A DNA stretch of 64,000 bases from Pohlia nutans (taxonomy: Eukaryota > Streptophyta > Bryopsida > Bryales > Mniaceae). The stretch spans positions 18,445,955 through 18,509,954 of the forward strand of contig CM040102.1 of NCBI GenBank assembly GCA_022496805.1, in the 5' to 3' direction. Shown piece by piece: positions 42,501-55,880 of this stretch. The notes beneath the pieces were generated by a model. That model did not search any database. It saw nothing but the letters and a program-made list of their open reading frames with translations, and was not told the DNA's origin. The position numbers and the translations under genes are program-made. Each line of letters opens with the position of its first letter. Position 1 is the stretch's first letter.

Positions 42501-45500
42501 GAGCTTCTCATTGCTTGCGAGAACCTCCTCATCGACCTCGAGAAGGTCGGCACGCCCGATGAGATCGTCCATTTTGCGGATGCCGAGACTAGCCATGAAT
42601 TCCCGAGCCTCTTCGGCAACCATGTACAAATAGTTGATGACGTGCTCGGGTTGTCCCGAGAATTTGGCCCTCAGGATGGGGTCTTGAGTAGCAATGCCGA
42701 CCGGGCAAGTGTTCTTGTGGCACTTGCGCATCATGATGCATCCCATAGTGATCAGAGGAGCTGTTGCAAATCCAAATTCTTCCGCTCCCAGCAAGGCAGC
42801 GACCATGATGTCCCGTCCAGTCTTCAACTGGCCGTCGGTTTGCAGGACCGTGCGACCGCGGAGGTCATTTGCAACGAGAGTTTGGTGCGTCTCAGCCAGA
42901 CCCAGCTCCCACGGCAGACCAGCATTCTTGATACCAGTCCAGCGACTCGCACCGGTGCCTCCATCGTGGCCAGAGATCAGGACGTGATCTGCATGACCCT
43001 TCACCACCCCGCTTGCCACAACTCCAACTCCTGCTTCCGAGACCAGCTTTACACTAACCCTCGCTCCAGGGTTTGCATTCTGCAGGGGCATCACGAGTTT
43101 AGAACCTCTGTAAGCCATAGATCTTCTACCATCTCTTTCTTGGTTTGCCATATCTTGGTGCAAATTGATACAAGTAGAACAATCAGTTTGACATATCCAT
43201 AAAAAAATTTGTGGCTGCAGGTAGAATATTACCTTGAGATCGTGGATGAGCTGGGAAAGATCTTCAATGGAGTAAATGTCGTGATGTGGTGGGGGACTGA
43301 TGAGGCCGACACCAGGTGTGGAGTTTCGGGTGACGGCAATGTCACCGATCACCTTGTGACCTGGTAATTCTCCGCCCTCACCAGGCTTTGCACCCTGTTT
43401 CGTGAAGACATTCTGAGTTAGCAAATTCATGAGATAACGAATAAGACAAGACGAAATTATTCAAGATTATAAGCACATTGCGTGAACGAGTGCTCGGATG
43501 ATTGCGTACCTGAGCCATCTTGATTTGCAGCTCGTCAGCATTGGTAAGGTAATAGCTGGTCACTCCAAATCGTCCACTGGCAATCTGCTTAATTGCACTT
43601 CGTTGCGGATTTTGCGAACCATCCTCAAGGGCCTCAAGTCTCGAAGGATTCTCTCCCCCCTCACCAGTGTTAGACTTACCGCCAATCTTGTTCATGGCAA
43701 TAGCCAGAGTGGAATGAGCTTCAAGGGAGATGGAACCATAACTCATGGCGCCTGTGCAGAAGCGCTTCACTATCTCGGAGGCAGGTTCAACCTCATCCAG
43801 CGAAATTCGAACTGACTCTGGCTGCTCTTTGAATTTGAGCATGCCGCGAACGTTGATTTTCTTGTTCAACTCGTGAGTCATCTTTGAAAACTCCTTGAAG
43901 GCATCGACACTGTTGGTGCGGGCAGCTTCTTGGAGCTTGGCCATGGCCATGGGGTCATTCAAATGTACCTCACCGTCCTTCCTCCAGTTGTAATCACCTG
44001 GGTTGGGAAGAGCATTGGCATCTGCACTCCCTTCTGGTGCTTCGCGCGATGGGAATGCCATGTCGTGCAGTCTAAGAGAATCCTTCGCCAGCATCTCAAA
44101 TGTTGCTCCTTCCACACGGCTGGGCGTTCCTTTGAAACACCTCGACACAACCTCCGAAGAAAGTCCCAACGCTTCAAAGATCTGAGCTCCTTTGTATGAT
44201 GCCAAAGTGGAGATTCCCATCTTTGCAAGAACCTTGAGCATTCCAGAGTTGCTTGCGTAGAAGTACGACTTCACGATCTCGTCTCTTGAGAAGGATTTGC
44301 CAGCTTTCTCCATGGGAATTTTCCCATCAACCTGGAGCCTGAAAATGGTCTCCATCGCCAAGTACGGACAGATCGCATCAGCTCCGAATCCAACGAGTGT
44401 GCAGAAGTGATGAACCTCTCGAGGCTCCGCAGATTCAACCACAAGGCCAATGCGAGTACGCTCCATTGACTGAACCAAGTGGTGATGCACGGCTCCGACG
44501 GCCAACAACGAGCTTACTGGCACTCTTTGAGATGATGTACCTGATCACAAGAGCAGCAAAGACTTAAAGAGAATTCAAGTAAGCCATTGAGGAACCCATG
44601 TATCTTCGAACTCACAGGAAGATGGAGGTGGTTGAGGATTAGAACTCACCTCTGTCAGAGAGGACCAACATGGAGTAACCCTCAGCCACAGCCATGCGAG
44701 ATTCGGCGCAGATGCGAGTAAGAGCAGCCTCGAGGCCAGCGGGACCTTCAGACTTGTCGAAGGTGACGTCCACTACCATCGTCTTCCAGCCACGGTATTC
44801 CATTTTCTTCACTGCTTCCATCTCCTCGAGGCCAAGGAGCGGACCACTCAATGAAAGACGATTGCATTGCTGCTCCACAGTTTCGGTCAAGTCACCCTCC
44901 GGCCCAACCATGCACCGTGTCGATGTCACAACTGCTTCGCGAATGGGATCAATTGGCGGGTTGGTAACCTGCCCCCAAGTAGTGCAACAAGCGATGGCAA
45001 TGCTAGAATTAGATTGAGTTACCTTAGAAAATCAGAACCCTAATTATGACATCGGTTCGGCCGAGAAACTTTCACTGGATTGCAAGCACATCTAATTCTG
45101 GACGTAGCTGTGCAAGAAGTCTGACGTTGACGATGAGAAATGTACCTGTGCGAACATCTGCTTGAAGTACTCGAACAACAGCTTCGGCCTGTTGGACATC
45201 ATGGCTAACGGAGCGTCATTCCCCATAGACCCCAATGCCTCGGAACCGTCCTTCGCCATGGGAAGAAGCAGCATCTCCAAGTTCTCCATTGTGTAACTGG
45301 AATCATCAACAAAATCCCCCGTCAGTAAGACATCCTTCAGCCATTTTATGGTTTACAAAACATGCTATCAGAAACAAAATAGATTGACATCGGTGTAGAA
45401 GTGTTACCCGAAAGCCTTAAGAGGAGTCAGCAAACCCTTAATTCCCATGTTTTCCACAGTGAAAGTAGGACTGGCCACATTCTTGTCACCAACGATGACA

Positions 45501-48156
45501 GGAGGCACTCGCATCTTCTCGGGCACCGAATCCACAACCTCCTGAAGAGTGAACTTTTGGCGTTCCAGCCACTCGGCATAAGGATACTTGGAGGATTGCT
45601 GCTTCTTGAGCTCGTCACCATCGACCACTTTGTGGTTTTCGAAGTCCACCAGCAGCATGGTGCCGGGATGAAGCCGCCCCTTCTGGGCAACGTTTTCGGG
45701 TTCGACATCGACCACTCCTACTTCACTTGCCATGATGACACGGCCGTCGTGTGTCACGTAGAAACGTCCAGGTCGGAGACCGTTTCGGTCCAGAGTTGCG
45801 CCCAGGTACTTCCCGTCCGTGACTGCAGATTACAAACTCTTTGTCAGTTGCCGCATCACATGTAGAATCCCCGAGACAGTATGAAATTCGCTAAGAATCA
45901 GATTCTTGGGGGAGAATTGAGAAGAAGTTTACATGTGACGAGTGCAGGTCCATCCCACGGCTCTATGATGCACGAGAAATATTCGTACAGAGCGCGGCGT
46001 TCCGGGTCCATGTTGGGATCGTTCTGCCATGCTTCCGGAATCATCATCATCACAGCCTCGGGAAGAGATCGACCAGCGCGCACCAACAACTCCAACACTC
46101 CATCAAATACACCTGTACGAGACGGGCTGACAGGTTAGCCCAGTGAACTCGCAAATACTTTGAGCTATCTTTTTAAGAAAAAATTACATTCAGTGAAACA
46201 GAAGTACCAGTCATGTACCAGAATCCGAAGAACCGGCGTCGACGATTGGAAGCAGCTTCTTGAGCTCCTCCGTGGACAGCCCGAGGCTCTTGCATTTGAA
46301 AAGTCCCTCGCGAGCATGCATCCTATAACCCATATCAGAAATGTGATCATAATCTTCCAGGACGTTCCGAAGTTCTAGTAAAAATGCTGAGCAGAAACTC
46401 TTAGAAGTTGCATAAAATTCACAGGATTGGGGTTCTAGCACTGCATAGAACTCACCAGTTGACGTTTCCGCGGAGTGTGTTGATCTCTCCATTGTGACCC
46501 AACATGCGCATGGGCTGAGCTCTGTCCCAACTAGGGAACGTGTTGGTGGAGAATCGAGAGTGCACAATCCCCATGAAACTGGTGAACCTCTCATCGCCCA
46601 GATCGGCGTAGTAGTAATTTGTCAGCTGATTCGGTTTCAGTTGCCCTTTGTACACCACAGTCCTGCAACCATTCAAACCTTCAAGCTAAGTAAGAATTGC
46701 TGCATGGCGGCGTGGTTAATTTTCCAACTGAAGACAAACAGAGATTTCTATCACTGTCTACAAAGGCGCGGAGTTGGAATTTCAGAGTGGGATGAGGAAA
46801 ATTACATGGATGACAGAGAGCAGATGTAGAAGTCCTTGGAGGCGCCGCGCTTCAAGTTGAGAACCTGTCGAATTGCCAACATTGAGGTCTTTCTCAAAAT
46901 GTACATCTGCGACTCAAATTCGACATTCGAGAGTGTGCTCCGGGTGAGGAACACTTGCTCAATGAGAGGCTCGGTCTCAATGGCGGATTTTCCCAAGTCC
47001 GAGTTGTCCGTTTTGATTTTGCGCCATCCCAGAACAGAGTGGCCAAGACCCTCTGCCACTTGCGTGAAAACCCTCCTAGCGGTTTCGCGACGGGCGTCAG
47101 AAGTGGGCATGAAGATCATACCAACTGCATAGTCTCCTGGCGGCGGCAACTCACGTCCTATCTCTTCGGGTACAACCTGGACAGTTGCAAAACACCCCAG
47201 GCTCACCAAATCAGTCGGAGAAATGAACTGTTTCGAGGAAAATGCTGCAAGGAAACACTTCGAAACCATTGAACTGCAACAGGATTCTACAGTACCTGGG
47301 AGAAGTAGTTGTGGGGAATGCCAACGAGAATTCCAGCACCGTCTCCGGTGTTCTCCTCGCACCCGCACGCTCCTCTGTGGGCCATTCGCTCAAGCATCTT
47401 GAGAGCATCCACAACCTGCCACCACGATCGCAACACCAAAGTTCAAACCTCTCAGCCACAACGTAAGAATCAAAACTCAAAGTTGGTTGACGTCTTGGAG
47501 TCTCCGATTCTCTTATTGCTCACAAGTAACGATCCCTCGATCACCAGTGGAAATTATGTCACGGTCCTCTGTACAGGTTTCTAACAAATTACACTCTACG
47601 AAGCTTCTGCTCTCTCAACAAGCAGCAGAAGCTGCATTCATGAAGCCGAACAATGCAACGAATGTGCCCAACCTCCGAGGTGAAATTAAGAGAATGATCG
47701 CAATGAGGAGAAGCTTACGGTGTCACGGCTGGGCTCCTGGGAGAGCTTGGCGACGAATCCCACACCGCACCCATCCTTGTCGAATGCAGGATCGTACAAT
47801 CCAAGGTTGGATTCCGGCACCGAAGACAATCCCGCCCTCACAGAGACTTGAATGGTATGCGTGTGTCGCTGCTTTGGAGACTGCGACCAGACTCGCTTCA
47901 CCACTCGGGCCTTCTCGCTCTCGGCGAACTTCTTGAGCCCCGTGAACTTACCACCCGCTAACAATTGTCGGCTCCCGAACGACGTCTCGCCATGCACGCC
48001 AGCGGACACAACTCCTCTGCGTCCCACTGCGGTGCTGGTATAGTTCACCTTCTCTACTCCTCTGCGCGGTTTAGAAGTTTTTTTCCCACCATTAATATTA
48101 ATCGCCGCCTGTGGGTTAGAGTGCAAGCTCAGGGGTGCACATAGCATAGCTTCCAT
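39532..48156 (-). CDS. GLT1: NADH-dependent glutamate synthase (NADH-GOGAT), plastid precursor
   Basis: Fifteen exons on the minus strand: 48156-47719, 47415-47296, 47176-46806, 46662-46456, 46322-46219, 46112-45933, 45822-45408, 45296-45146, 44968-44650, 44540-43510, 43394-43233, 43079-41478, 41323-41111, 41003-39903, 39786-39532. They give 2222 residues (Arabidopsis GLT1 is about 2208). The enzyme converts glutamine plus 2-oxoglutarate to two glutamates using NADH, normally in plastids. A leader of about 129 residues precedes the class II amidotransferase nucleophile C130 (CGVGF). The FMN/synthase domain carries the 3Fe-4S cysteines C1280, C1286 and C1291 ([13 protein letters not shown]). 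The GXGXG helix domain follows. The NADH half has Cys clusters (C1761, C1764, C1769, C1776; C1815, C1819, C1823), the FAD loop GSGPAG at 1868 and a second dinucleotide loop ([12 protein letters not shown]). It is the normal plant alpha-beta fusion. All motifs and splice sites are intact. Confidence 0.97.
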
Positions 48157-48548
48157 TAGCAAGCTTCCCTTCTCTCACAACCTCCCGCTCGTCTTAATTA
48201 TAAACTCTCACCACAACTGATCAGAGGAACTGTAAGCCAACACTGAGCACTCTGATCTTCACTCAATAGATTCGACTCGAGTGGGATCCCACTCCAAGTC
48301 CTCCCCAGAACTGGTGCATCCCCACAAACACCAGCAGTAGATCGTTCCTGCAGAAAGTTCAGAACGTCTAGAAATCAATAATCAGCTGATTGATAATACA
48401 GAGCACTGCAGGCGGGATGATCGAGAGAGAAAGAAAGAGAAGAGTGCCGCTGATCAGCCACCAGTAGATGCACTGGGCGAGCGAAGAGGCTCGAGAGCGA
48501 GCGAGCGAAGGTAGCAAACTTCTTCGGAAGGAAACGGTGACGGTGAGT

Positions 48549-48558
48549 TTATTTATAA
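48549..48558 (-). promoter_or_regulatory. TATA box of GLT1
   Basis: On the minus strand the sequence reads CTTTATAAATAAAC. It is about 390 bp upstream of the GLT1 ATG. Transcription would begin near 48520, giving a leader of about 360 nt that includes a purine-rich GAGAGAAAGAAAGAGAAG tract at 48420-48442. Confidence 0.55.
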
Positions 48559-48884
48559 AGAAATTCTTGGGTGGCTTCAGGGGGATGGGACACCAGTGAG
48601 CGCGAGCTTCGTCTGGGCCGGCTGGTGAGGGAGGTCGCGCACAGACGCCGTTGACGAATGTGATTTAAGGTAAATGTGGTTGCTAATTCATAACCCAACT
48701 GCCTTCTTCAGTTGGCTTTGCAGGTGCTCAAGTGGAGGTTTTATCAATTGCCTCCCTACAATCTTTCCCCATCTTTCTCCAAATGAATCCTTGTCCACAT
48801 CCAACTACTTTTTAGTAACTATCTGATAACTGCGTTTTGACATCTTGCGAGCTCGATCACCGTGCTCGGAGTGCGCTAGCGGTG

Positions 48885-49031
48885 ATGGCGAATCTTTCTG
48901 GAGTTCGTCCTCTTACCAATGGGTCCAAGTTGGTGATCAAACGGTGTGAAGGAAAGCAGTTAAAGCAGGTGGGAATTTCAACGGAGATGGAGAGTAGTAA
49001 GTCCGTAGGGGTTGAATTTGTTGTAACATAG
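48885..49031 (+). CDS. Short open frame divergent to GLT1, unproven
   Basis: The frame begins MANLSGVRPLTNGSKLVIKR, has coding-like composition, and runs 48 codons. A usable donor (AAGCAG then GTGGGA) at 48968 would make it a first exon, but I found no convincing second exon downstream. It lies about 730 bp from the GLT1 start on the opposite strand, so it could share that promoter region. I recognise no family. Confidence 0.18.
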   Translation: MANLSGVRPLTNGSKLVIKRCEGKQLKQVGISTEMESSKSVGVEFVVT

Positions 49032-51002
49032 GCTTGAGTGATTTGATAGGCAAACAGACGGACGCGCGTGTGCTGACCCGTTCTTTTCCTTGAATACTGG
49101 AAGCTTACAATATTTATAAGTAAAGGTCGGAACTTGAAAGCTGGACCCTCCTGGCGAATTCCCGCTTACCTGCCCTACTATGAGCAAACTGATCTTCCAA
49201 ACTGCGCTATTTTAAGTTTAAGTACATCGATTACAACAATAATAGTTTCAGCCCTTCAGAAATTGGAATCCTTTGGAAAAATTCAGCATTCGTCTCATGT
49301 AATTTCGTCTTCTATTTTTAATGTTAACAAATTCTCGACTGTACAGGTATTCTATTGATAACAGCAGCGTAGTCACCAGATGTTGACCTGCAAACTTGAT
49401 GCCGTGCTTTTGAATACGACTGCAGGTACAATTTCAACCCTGAGGAATACAGTAATTACTGAATTTGAATTTACATTCAAAGTAATTGAATTATGAACCG
49501 GGCACGTGGAATGTCAAAAAGGAGCAGTTGTGGTAAATACATCGTGGGTCCCAAACTCCGGAAAATTGCTAATTATGGTGCATAGTTTCGCTTTCTAGTG
49601 CATTCTTTTTCCGAGTTTTATTGACTGGTTTTCCAAATTTAGTGATGTGGGGCCTCTAATTCCGAGAATGTTTCGCGGAATGTTTATCCTGTAATTGGTA
49701 CTAGACAGTTGGTTTGAAACGGTGGCCCCGACCTTTCCACCGTATACGGGTTGGGACCCCACTTGCCCAGTATTGGTTGCAGTTTCGAATGGCCGGGATG
49801 CAAATCATGCAGTTTGATGAATCTTTCTGGAGGAAACGTAGATTTCTCCCTGGTACGATGTACCCAGGAAGAACATGGAAATTGTACCTGCTTACGCATG
49901 ATTGACCATCATAGATTCAGTCTAAGGAATCTGTCCTGCGTAGCTGCAATGAACATTTGGGGATCACCAAATGTTGTGGAAAAATGTGCACAACCAGTAC
50001 TGATCCATCTCAACTGGTTGCATGCCATGGAACAGTGTCTGTGTTTATGAGCCATCAGATAAACTTCCATTCGAAATATACCGTGGCAGGTGTCAGGTGA
50101 AGAAGATTGTCGGGGTGTATAGAATCTAGAGAATGTGGATTTTTTTAATAGTGAAAAAACTAACAACTCCTGTAGAGTACAGTGCCCTAACAATAACGTT
50201 GTCGCTTGTCACTCACAGCCATAAAATTGGTATTTTATTTTATGTTTTTGAAATAAATAAAGGCAAGCCTTTACTACCCAAAGAAACATACAATTGAGTT
50301 AACCGAAAACAGATGATGAGTTTGACCTCTCTATAAGTTAATCGTGGAAATGGATTTCTGTGTGGTATTTGAGTGTAGCCGAAAACAAAAGCAAAGTTCT
50401 AAAACTCTAGTTCTCCATGGACTTCGGGACTGCCAGAATTTCAAAGTATCTAAATTTACAAAAGTAGCCAAATGGGCTGCATTCAAGCCTGGCCAAAAGG
50501 GCTGCAATCAAGCTGTTTTTCAGGGATGTTTCTCAGGGCTCTTCTATTTCAGGGTGACGAAGGGGACATCGTGACAACATGCGATGAAGTCTGACAACAC
50601 GAGATAAAAACAACATGAAATCGAGAGGAAGGAGACAACTAGTAACTGGCTTTCTTCAGCCAACACAACTATTGACACAAAACTCCCCTTAGAATGAGTT
50701 TTATAGTCTTTTTGACGGCAAAACTAGTTCTCACTGCTTTCTATTTTTAATTCTTTGGAAACCATGCCAGTTTGCTTGGCTGCCTTAGATACGAGTCAGA
50801 CTCACCTCACCTAACATGTATTTTCTCTTCTTTTCGGTTAACTCTAATATAAACCCTGACTTGACAGGTCCGGCAAGGCAGGACAATGACTAGGATCCTA
50901 CCTAATTGAGCTAAATTTAATGCTACTAAAATTTCACATTGGTATTCCGTTAACCTAGGCAACAAGAAGATTCTTGCAACACCATTGTTTTTTAACCTTT
51001 AA
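49032..51002. other. Spacer with unassigned frames
   Basis: A 99-codon Cys-containing frame at 49751-50050 has no recognised domain. The dispersed repeat matching RINGv intron 5 occupies 50700-50852 in inverted orientation. Confidence 0.4.
50700..50852 (-). repeat. Dispersed repeat, second copy
   Basis: Complement matches 10050-10196 at over 90% by eye. Confidence 0.75.
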
Positions 51003-51473
51003 CTCTTAAAGGACCAAGTGTCTAACTAGGACAATTCAATGTTCGGGTAGGTTCTCACAATGTCAATTTTTATTTTTACTTTTAAAATAAATTATGTGAG
51101 TTCGGTATATCAATACAAAAATGGGGATCTAGTTTTTTATTATGACTTTTTAAGTGGAAGTTATGGAGCAAAAGGGGTTCTTTGGAGGAGAATGGGCAGT
51201 GCTGGCAAGGCTCAAAATAAACCTCATAAATTATTATTTTTCAACTCTAATCGTAGGATCTTGTTTTAAATTACGATGAGAGTGCATGGTAAAATTTTCA
51301 TAGAAATTGACCATACATATTGCAAGGTTATAGCATTTGAAGTAAAAAGATGAAATTGCAATCTGTATGATATTTTCTCACCGTCTTTGAAGACATGGGA
51401 AAATTTGTTAAATTGGTCCAAAAAAATCTTAAATTAAATATAAATGTTTAATTTGGTATTTTCTATCAAAAGA

Positions 51474-51524
<51 letters not shown>

Positions 51525-51591
51525 TAAGAAAATGAATGAAAGAGGTGAAAATGATGCTCAAAAACAAGAAAAACTTGCGATCCTTTAGGGA
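51003..51591 (+). mobile_element. TTAA-flanked MITE, GGACC family, 589 bp
   Basis: TTAA at 50999-51002 and 51592-51595; ends CTCTTAAAGGACCAAG and GCGATCCTTTAGGG. An (AT)n run fills 51474-51521. Confidence 0.72.
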
Positions 51592-51595
51592 TTAA

Positions 51596-52146
51596 ATGTC
51601 AAGAGGGTCCTTAACGGGTAGCCGAGCGGGTAGCCCAAAAGAATATAAGAAAAATTAGAGAATTTCCCCTAATAGTTGCCCTTTGAGTAACGTGAACAAC
51701 CAATGAGAATTCCTCAAATTCTCTATGAATAATGAATGCAATGCTCAATGCAGTGAACATGGTCAATCCAAAACAAATAAAAAAATTCAATGAGATTTTG
51801 GCTCTTTAGTGAGCTCTGCAATCCTAAATTTAAAATTTAAATGATTAAAATAATCAAAAAGGAAAAAAAACATTGTTGAACAACGTTGATATGCGTTGGC
51901 GGATCTATTATGCATCAAGGTCTCAAGTTGCCCAACTCCCTCCCCCCACCACCAATTCTCTTATAGTCTTTTCAATTTTATTTGGAATGTACAATTTACT
52001 AAAACATGCGTATTTGCTAAATTTAACCTCGTTTTTTCATCACCTTTTCAAAGCACCAATTCATTTCAATTTTGATTGAGAAAATTCACTTTTTTCTTCA
52101 TAATTCTCTCAAAACAAGCCCATGGGACTCTTTTTACATTAAAGGG
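51596..52146 (-). mobile_element. Degenerate TTAA MITE adjoining the previous one
   Basis: Shares TTAA 51592-51595 with its neighbour; right TTAA 52147-52150. Its right part (ATTCACTTTTTTCTTCATAA, CAAGCCCATGGG) matches the 375-bp family. A solitary further end, CTCTTTAGTGCCCACATGGCC-like, starts at the same right TTAA. Confidence 0.5.
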
Positions 52147-52544
52147 TTAACTCTTTAGTGCCCACATGGCCAATATATGGTCACTGCTTGTTGTTTTTTC
52201 GTTGTAACTCTGCATGTGTACAATCAAGCTTCATTGTCTGAAGAATGGATGAAGGGGAGTGCCATCTACATCTTATAAAGAAAAAAAAAAAAAGGATTTG
52301 GAATTGTGGAGCTTGCCAAAATACTTGTTTATACGATTCAATATACAAAAGAAACGTATAGCAAAATGAGAAAGATACCCTATGTAAGGAAAACCAAAAT
52401 GGTCAAACTGGTCGCTTCGAAGGAAAGTCATGTCTGGCGTCAAAGTTCTGAGGGATTGAAAGAAAAAGAAATGGAGACCTTAATGTGTAGCATTGTACCT
52501 AAAACCGTATATTGTTGTATTCTCAGTTCACTAGAGCATCTATC

Positions 52545-52675
52545 CTCAAAAGAGTAGAGTAGTTTTGTCTAAAGAACCCTTTGTCCAGTGGGCTCTGTGT
52601 TGTTTACATTACGAACAGACACTTTATTTACGTTCGTCTCGTAGGAGGTCCGGAGTTTCTATCTATTTATCTATT
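52545..52675 (+). mobile_element. 5'-truncated SINE fragment
   Basis: Matches the 3' domain of the intact SINE at 63494-63860: TTACGAACAGACACTTTATT, then GGAGTTTCTATCTATTTATC tail. Confidence 0.65.
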
Positions 52676-52737
52676 GTATTCTGAACACTAAATTTGCAAT
52701 GCATTTATTTTTTACCCATGGAAGAGTTCTCTGATAT

Positions 52738-53098
52738 TAGAGTTATCCTTAAAGTCACCTTGTATTTGAATAAGATACCGTGAATTTTGCTTTAATGTAC
52801 TCTTATTTGTTCACCCCAAATAGTTAAAAAACATGAAAAAGCTTGGTGGTCTATCATTATTAGTCTGTAAGAGCTTGGTGGTTTTCAAACTCAAGGGAAA
52901 CTAGTTTAGCCGTCAAGAAAGACGGCTAGACTAGTTTTCCAAGAGTTTGAAGACCACCAAGCTCTTACACACCTAAAAATGATAGGCCACCAAACTCTTC
53001 CCTACCTTTTAACTATTTGGGGTGAACAAATAAGAGTACATTAATGCAAAATTCACTGTATCTTATTCAAACACAAGGTGACTTTAAGGATAACTCTA
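52738..53098. mobile_element. Near-perfect 361-bp foldback element
   Basis: Two arms of about 175 bp centred near 52918. The left arm runs from AGAGTTATCCTTAAAGTCAC to AACTAGTTTAGCCGTC; the right arm is its complement with few mismatches. TA adjoins both outer ends. Loop of only a few bases. Confidence 0.88.
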
Positions 53099-54858
53099 TT
53101 GTAGGATGAGAGATGGTAGGTCCAATCTCCCTGGATATAAAAAAAGTAAGTTGAAACTCCGGATAACCTCTTGACTGAAACCCTATGTGAACTTTGAAAT
53201 TCCTCATAAAATCACGTGATTATTGGAATGAGGTATGAAAACTATTATGGAAAGGTTGTTACTTTCTCAATTTTGACATAAGACTCACTAAGTAGGCATT
53301 TTAGATAGTCTTTACGCTTTGAGTGAGAACATGTGCAACTGTGTCTTGGAGAAGTCACTTAGTGTAAATATTGGTTACATATGAGCAAACAAAGGGTATT
53401 TAATGGGGGACTATGAAACAATTAGAATTTTCTACTATTTACAGTATATTTAGGGTACATTCCATACATGTTCTAAGAATATTCTTAAAATATTCTCAAA
53501 TTGGTTTTAAAACACCTTATATTACTTCTATAAATTTATAATTTTTATCTGAAATGAATGAAAGACACCCTATATTTGTTCTCTCATAGTTATCTAAATT
53601 CTTGACAGTGACTTCCCCAGGAACTGTGTTAATGAACACATTATAAACACTTTAATGATGTTGAAGTGATTTTTGGGGTTTGTGAACTTCTTTCAATGTT
53701 TTAATAAAACGATTATGTACGACAAATAGACAAATAGACTCTTCATTCGCATTAGCCCTACAAAAGGATCTAAATTCTTTTTCTTGGATGATACTCAATA
53801 GAATAACGACTAACTCTTTTTAAAGAATATATTAATTGTTTGAACGAACTGGCAACTATTATGTCATTTAGCAACGAACTTTTTAACCATCCAAAAATTT
53901 GATAGGATCTATGTTTCATCTATTTAAATTCATTGACAATTAAAATTTTCATCCATATAACAAATTTGAAACTATGGCAACAAGAAAATTGGATTATAGG
54001 CTTAAAGCATTCGCACCTTTCTCTAGAATTTGCTCCTAAATGCAAGAAATTTTCATCGGGCGAATTTATCCCTCCCCCACCCACTAAATTGTATCTCACA
54101 TTGTTGCACAATCTTAAACTAATGTCACGTTGTCATGTGTTTCAACACAACAAAGTCCTTCAGTTATTAAACTTGCTAATCATAGTGGCTACTTGGTTTA
54201 GAGGGGTTTATTGTGACATCACTATGTCTTGTTGATTTGCCGTCGTAAAGATCATGTACAGGTGTTATCGTAAACTTTTCATCCAAAATATTCCATAAAA
54301 AAGTGGATACAAGCATAGAGTGCGCATGCTCTTATGTTGGCAAATTTTGTTCTCACGAGTGGAAAAATTAAAAAGAAAAAAAAAAAAGTTGTTTCGAAGA
54401 TAGGGTATTACATCTTCTCATGTGCTCATGATAAACATTGCTCTTGCCACATCATTGGGCTGGGGTGGTCCATTAGAAGCTGAATCTAAGATTGCACAAA
54501 GACGTGCCGTGCGTGCCTATAGAAATGTGCAATGTGCAAGCAAGACTCCTGCGAGGCCCAGGGATTTCTTGCACTTGGAGAGATACGAACAATATTCTGA
54601 ATGTCTCAAGATTTTTATAATCCAACTCACACTGCAAGGAATTGGGGTACTTGACATGCATACGTGGTTCTAGGCTCCTAGCTTGCCGGCCACGATTCCA
54701 TTCACTCTTACACAACTCAAATCAGTGAGAAAAGTAGATTTGGGATAAGAATGTGGAAGGAGTCACATGGGTAGAACTCCTTTCACTTTCAAATTAACTG
54801 CATTTCCTTGTGAATGATCTCGCATTCAGTTGACTCATGGCCCATTCACATCAGTCAT
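53099..54858. other. AT-rich spacer, no gene seen
   Basis: No supported feature apart from a GCATGCTCTTA motif at 54326 that resembles a Tourist-like end without a partner. Confidence 0.4.
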
Positions 54859-55164
54859 GGCCCATTCACACCAAGCCTATGCCGCACTTGCGTTCGCGTT
54901 CCCGAAATGGAGGAAGGTAAAACCCAAAAACAAAAAAATATTGAAAGCCTTGTCTTTTCTTGCTGCAACTACTGTGCAACTACAATTCACTACCGCAAGT
55001 TGGGCCATGCTCCTTTTTTGCGTTGCGTTCCTCCATACGTTGCGTTGTCATGCGTTCGAGTAATTTCTCATTTCATATTTTATATTTCTTGTTTCCCAGC
55101 AGATTCCCTCAAAGTTACCTAACGCACGCATGGATGCTGAAGCTCTGCTATATGTGAATGGGCC
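54859..55164. mobile_element. Probable MITE with GGCCCATTCACA ends
   Basis: Left GGCCCATTCACAC and right GTGAATGGGCC; the left terminal block (CATGGCCCATTCACA) is duplicated in tandem at 54837 and 54857. Internal sequence is GC-richer with several CGTTCG/CGTTGCG motifs. Confidence 0.55.
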
Positions 55165-55880
55165 TTCACCCAACGCGAATCTGCGTTCGTCAAATAAGTT
55201 TTTGGTAGCTATTATAGTGTGCTACTGTAAAAAAAATAAAAAATTAACCTAACGCATGCAAGAAGCTGCTCCAACGCATTTTGGGTGCCGCAAGAAATTT
55301 GCACTCTGCTAACGTACATGCATTGGCCAAAAGCAGGAAGTGACAAAGCTCTGACACTACAAAAAATTGTATATTATTTTAAAAATTTACCTTGCAACAT
55401 TCCAGGAACACGACGCAAGTGCTGGAGCTTCTTGGCCATCGTTAGTATTTCACTCACCTGAGCCACCTCATGATCGAGAAGGCCTTTCTTTTTCAAAATA
55501 CAGGGGTTATGCATGTGTATATATGTGTATCCTTGTGACTCGTACGACTGCATTCTGTATCCACCTGCACATCCGTGAGTAAATGATTCAGAATCATGTC
55601 CCAACAATATTAATGCTCCCCACAGAGAGACATAGTGAGTCACCACCAAAAGACTATGCTTCCTCTATCCCAACCTTCCCCATACAGACAGGCTGCTGCT
55701 GGGGCACAGAATACTTTATGTGAGGTGGAGCATTGTCAACATTCAGGAGCTTCTGTGAACGTTGTTTTCCTTCCAACATAATGATGTGGAATATTTTGCA
55801 TCATTTCATCTCCCAATGAAATGGTGTGGAATATCCACATCAATAGTTGTAGGACAGGGGTACAAAGTAAGAGCAATTAA

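Noticed and set aside
41727..43202. 491-codon plus-strand frame
   Set aside because: Lies entirely antisense to GLT1 exon 12 and its neighbour, has no domain, and follows from codon bias of the real gene.
49751..50050. 99-codon Cys-containing plus frame
   Set aside because: Looked EGF-like in spacing, but there is no splice support or recognisable domain.
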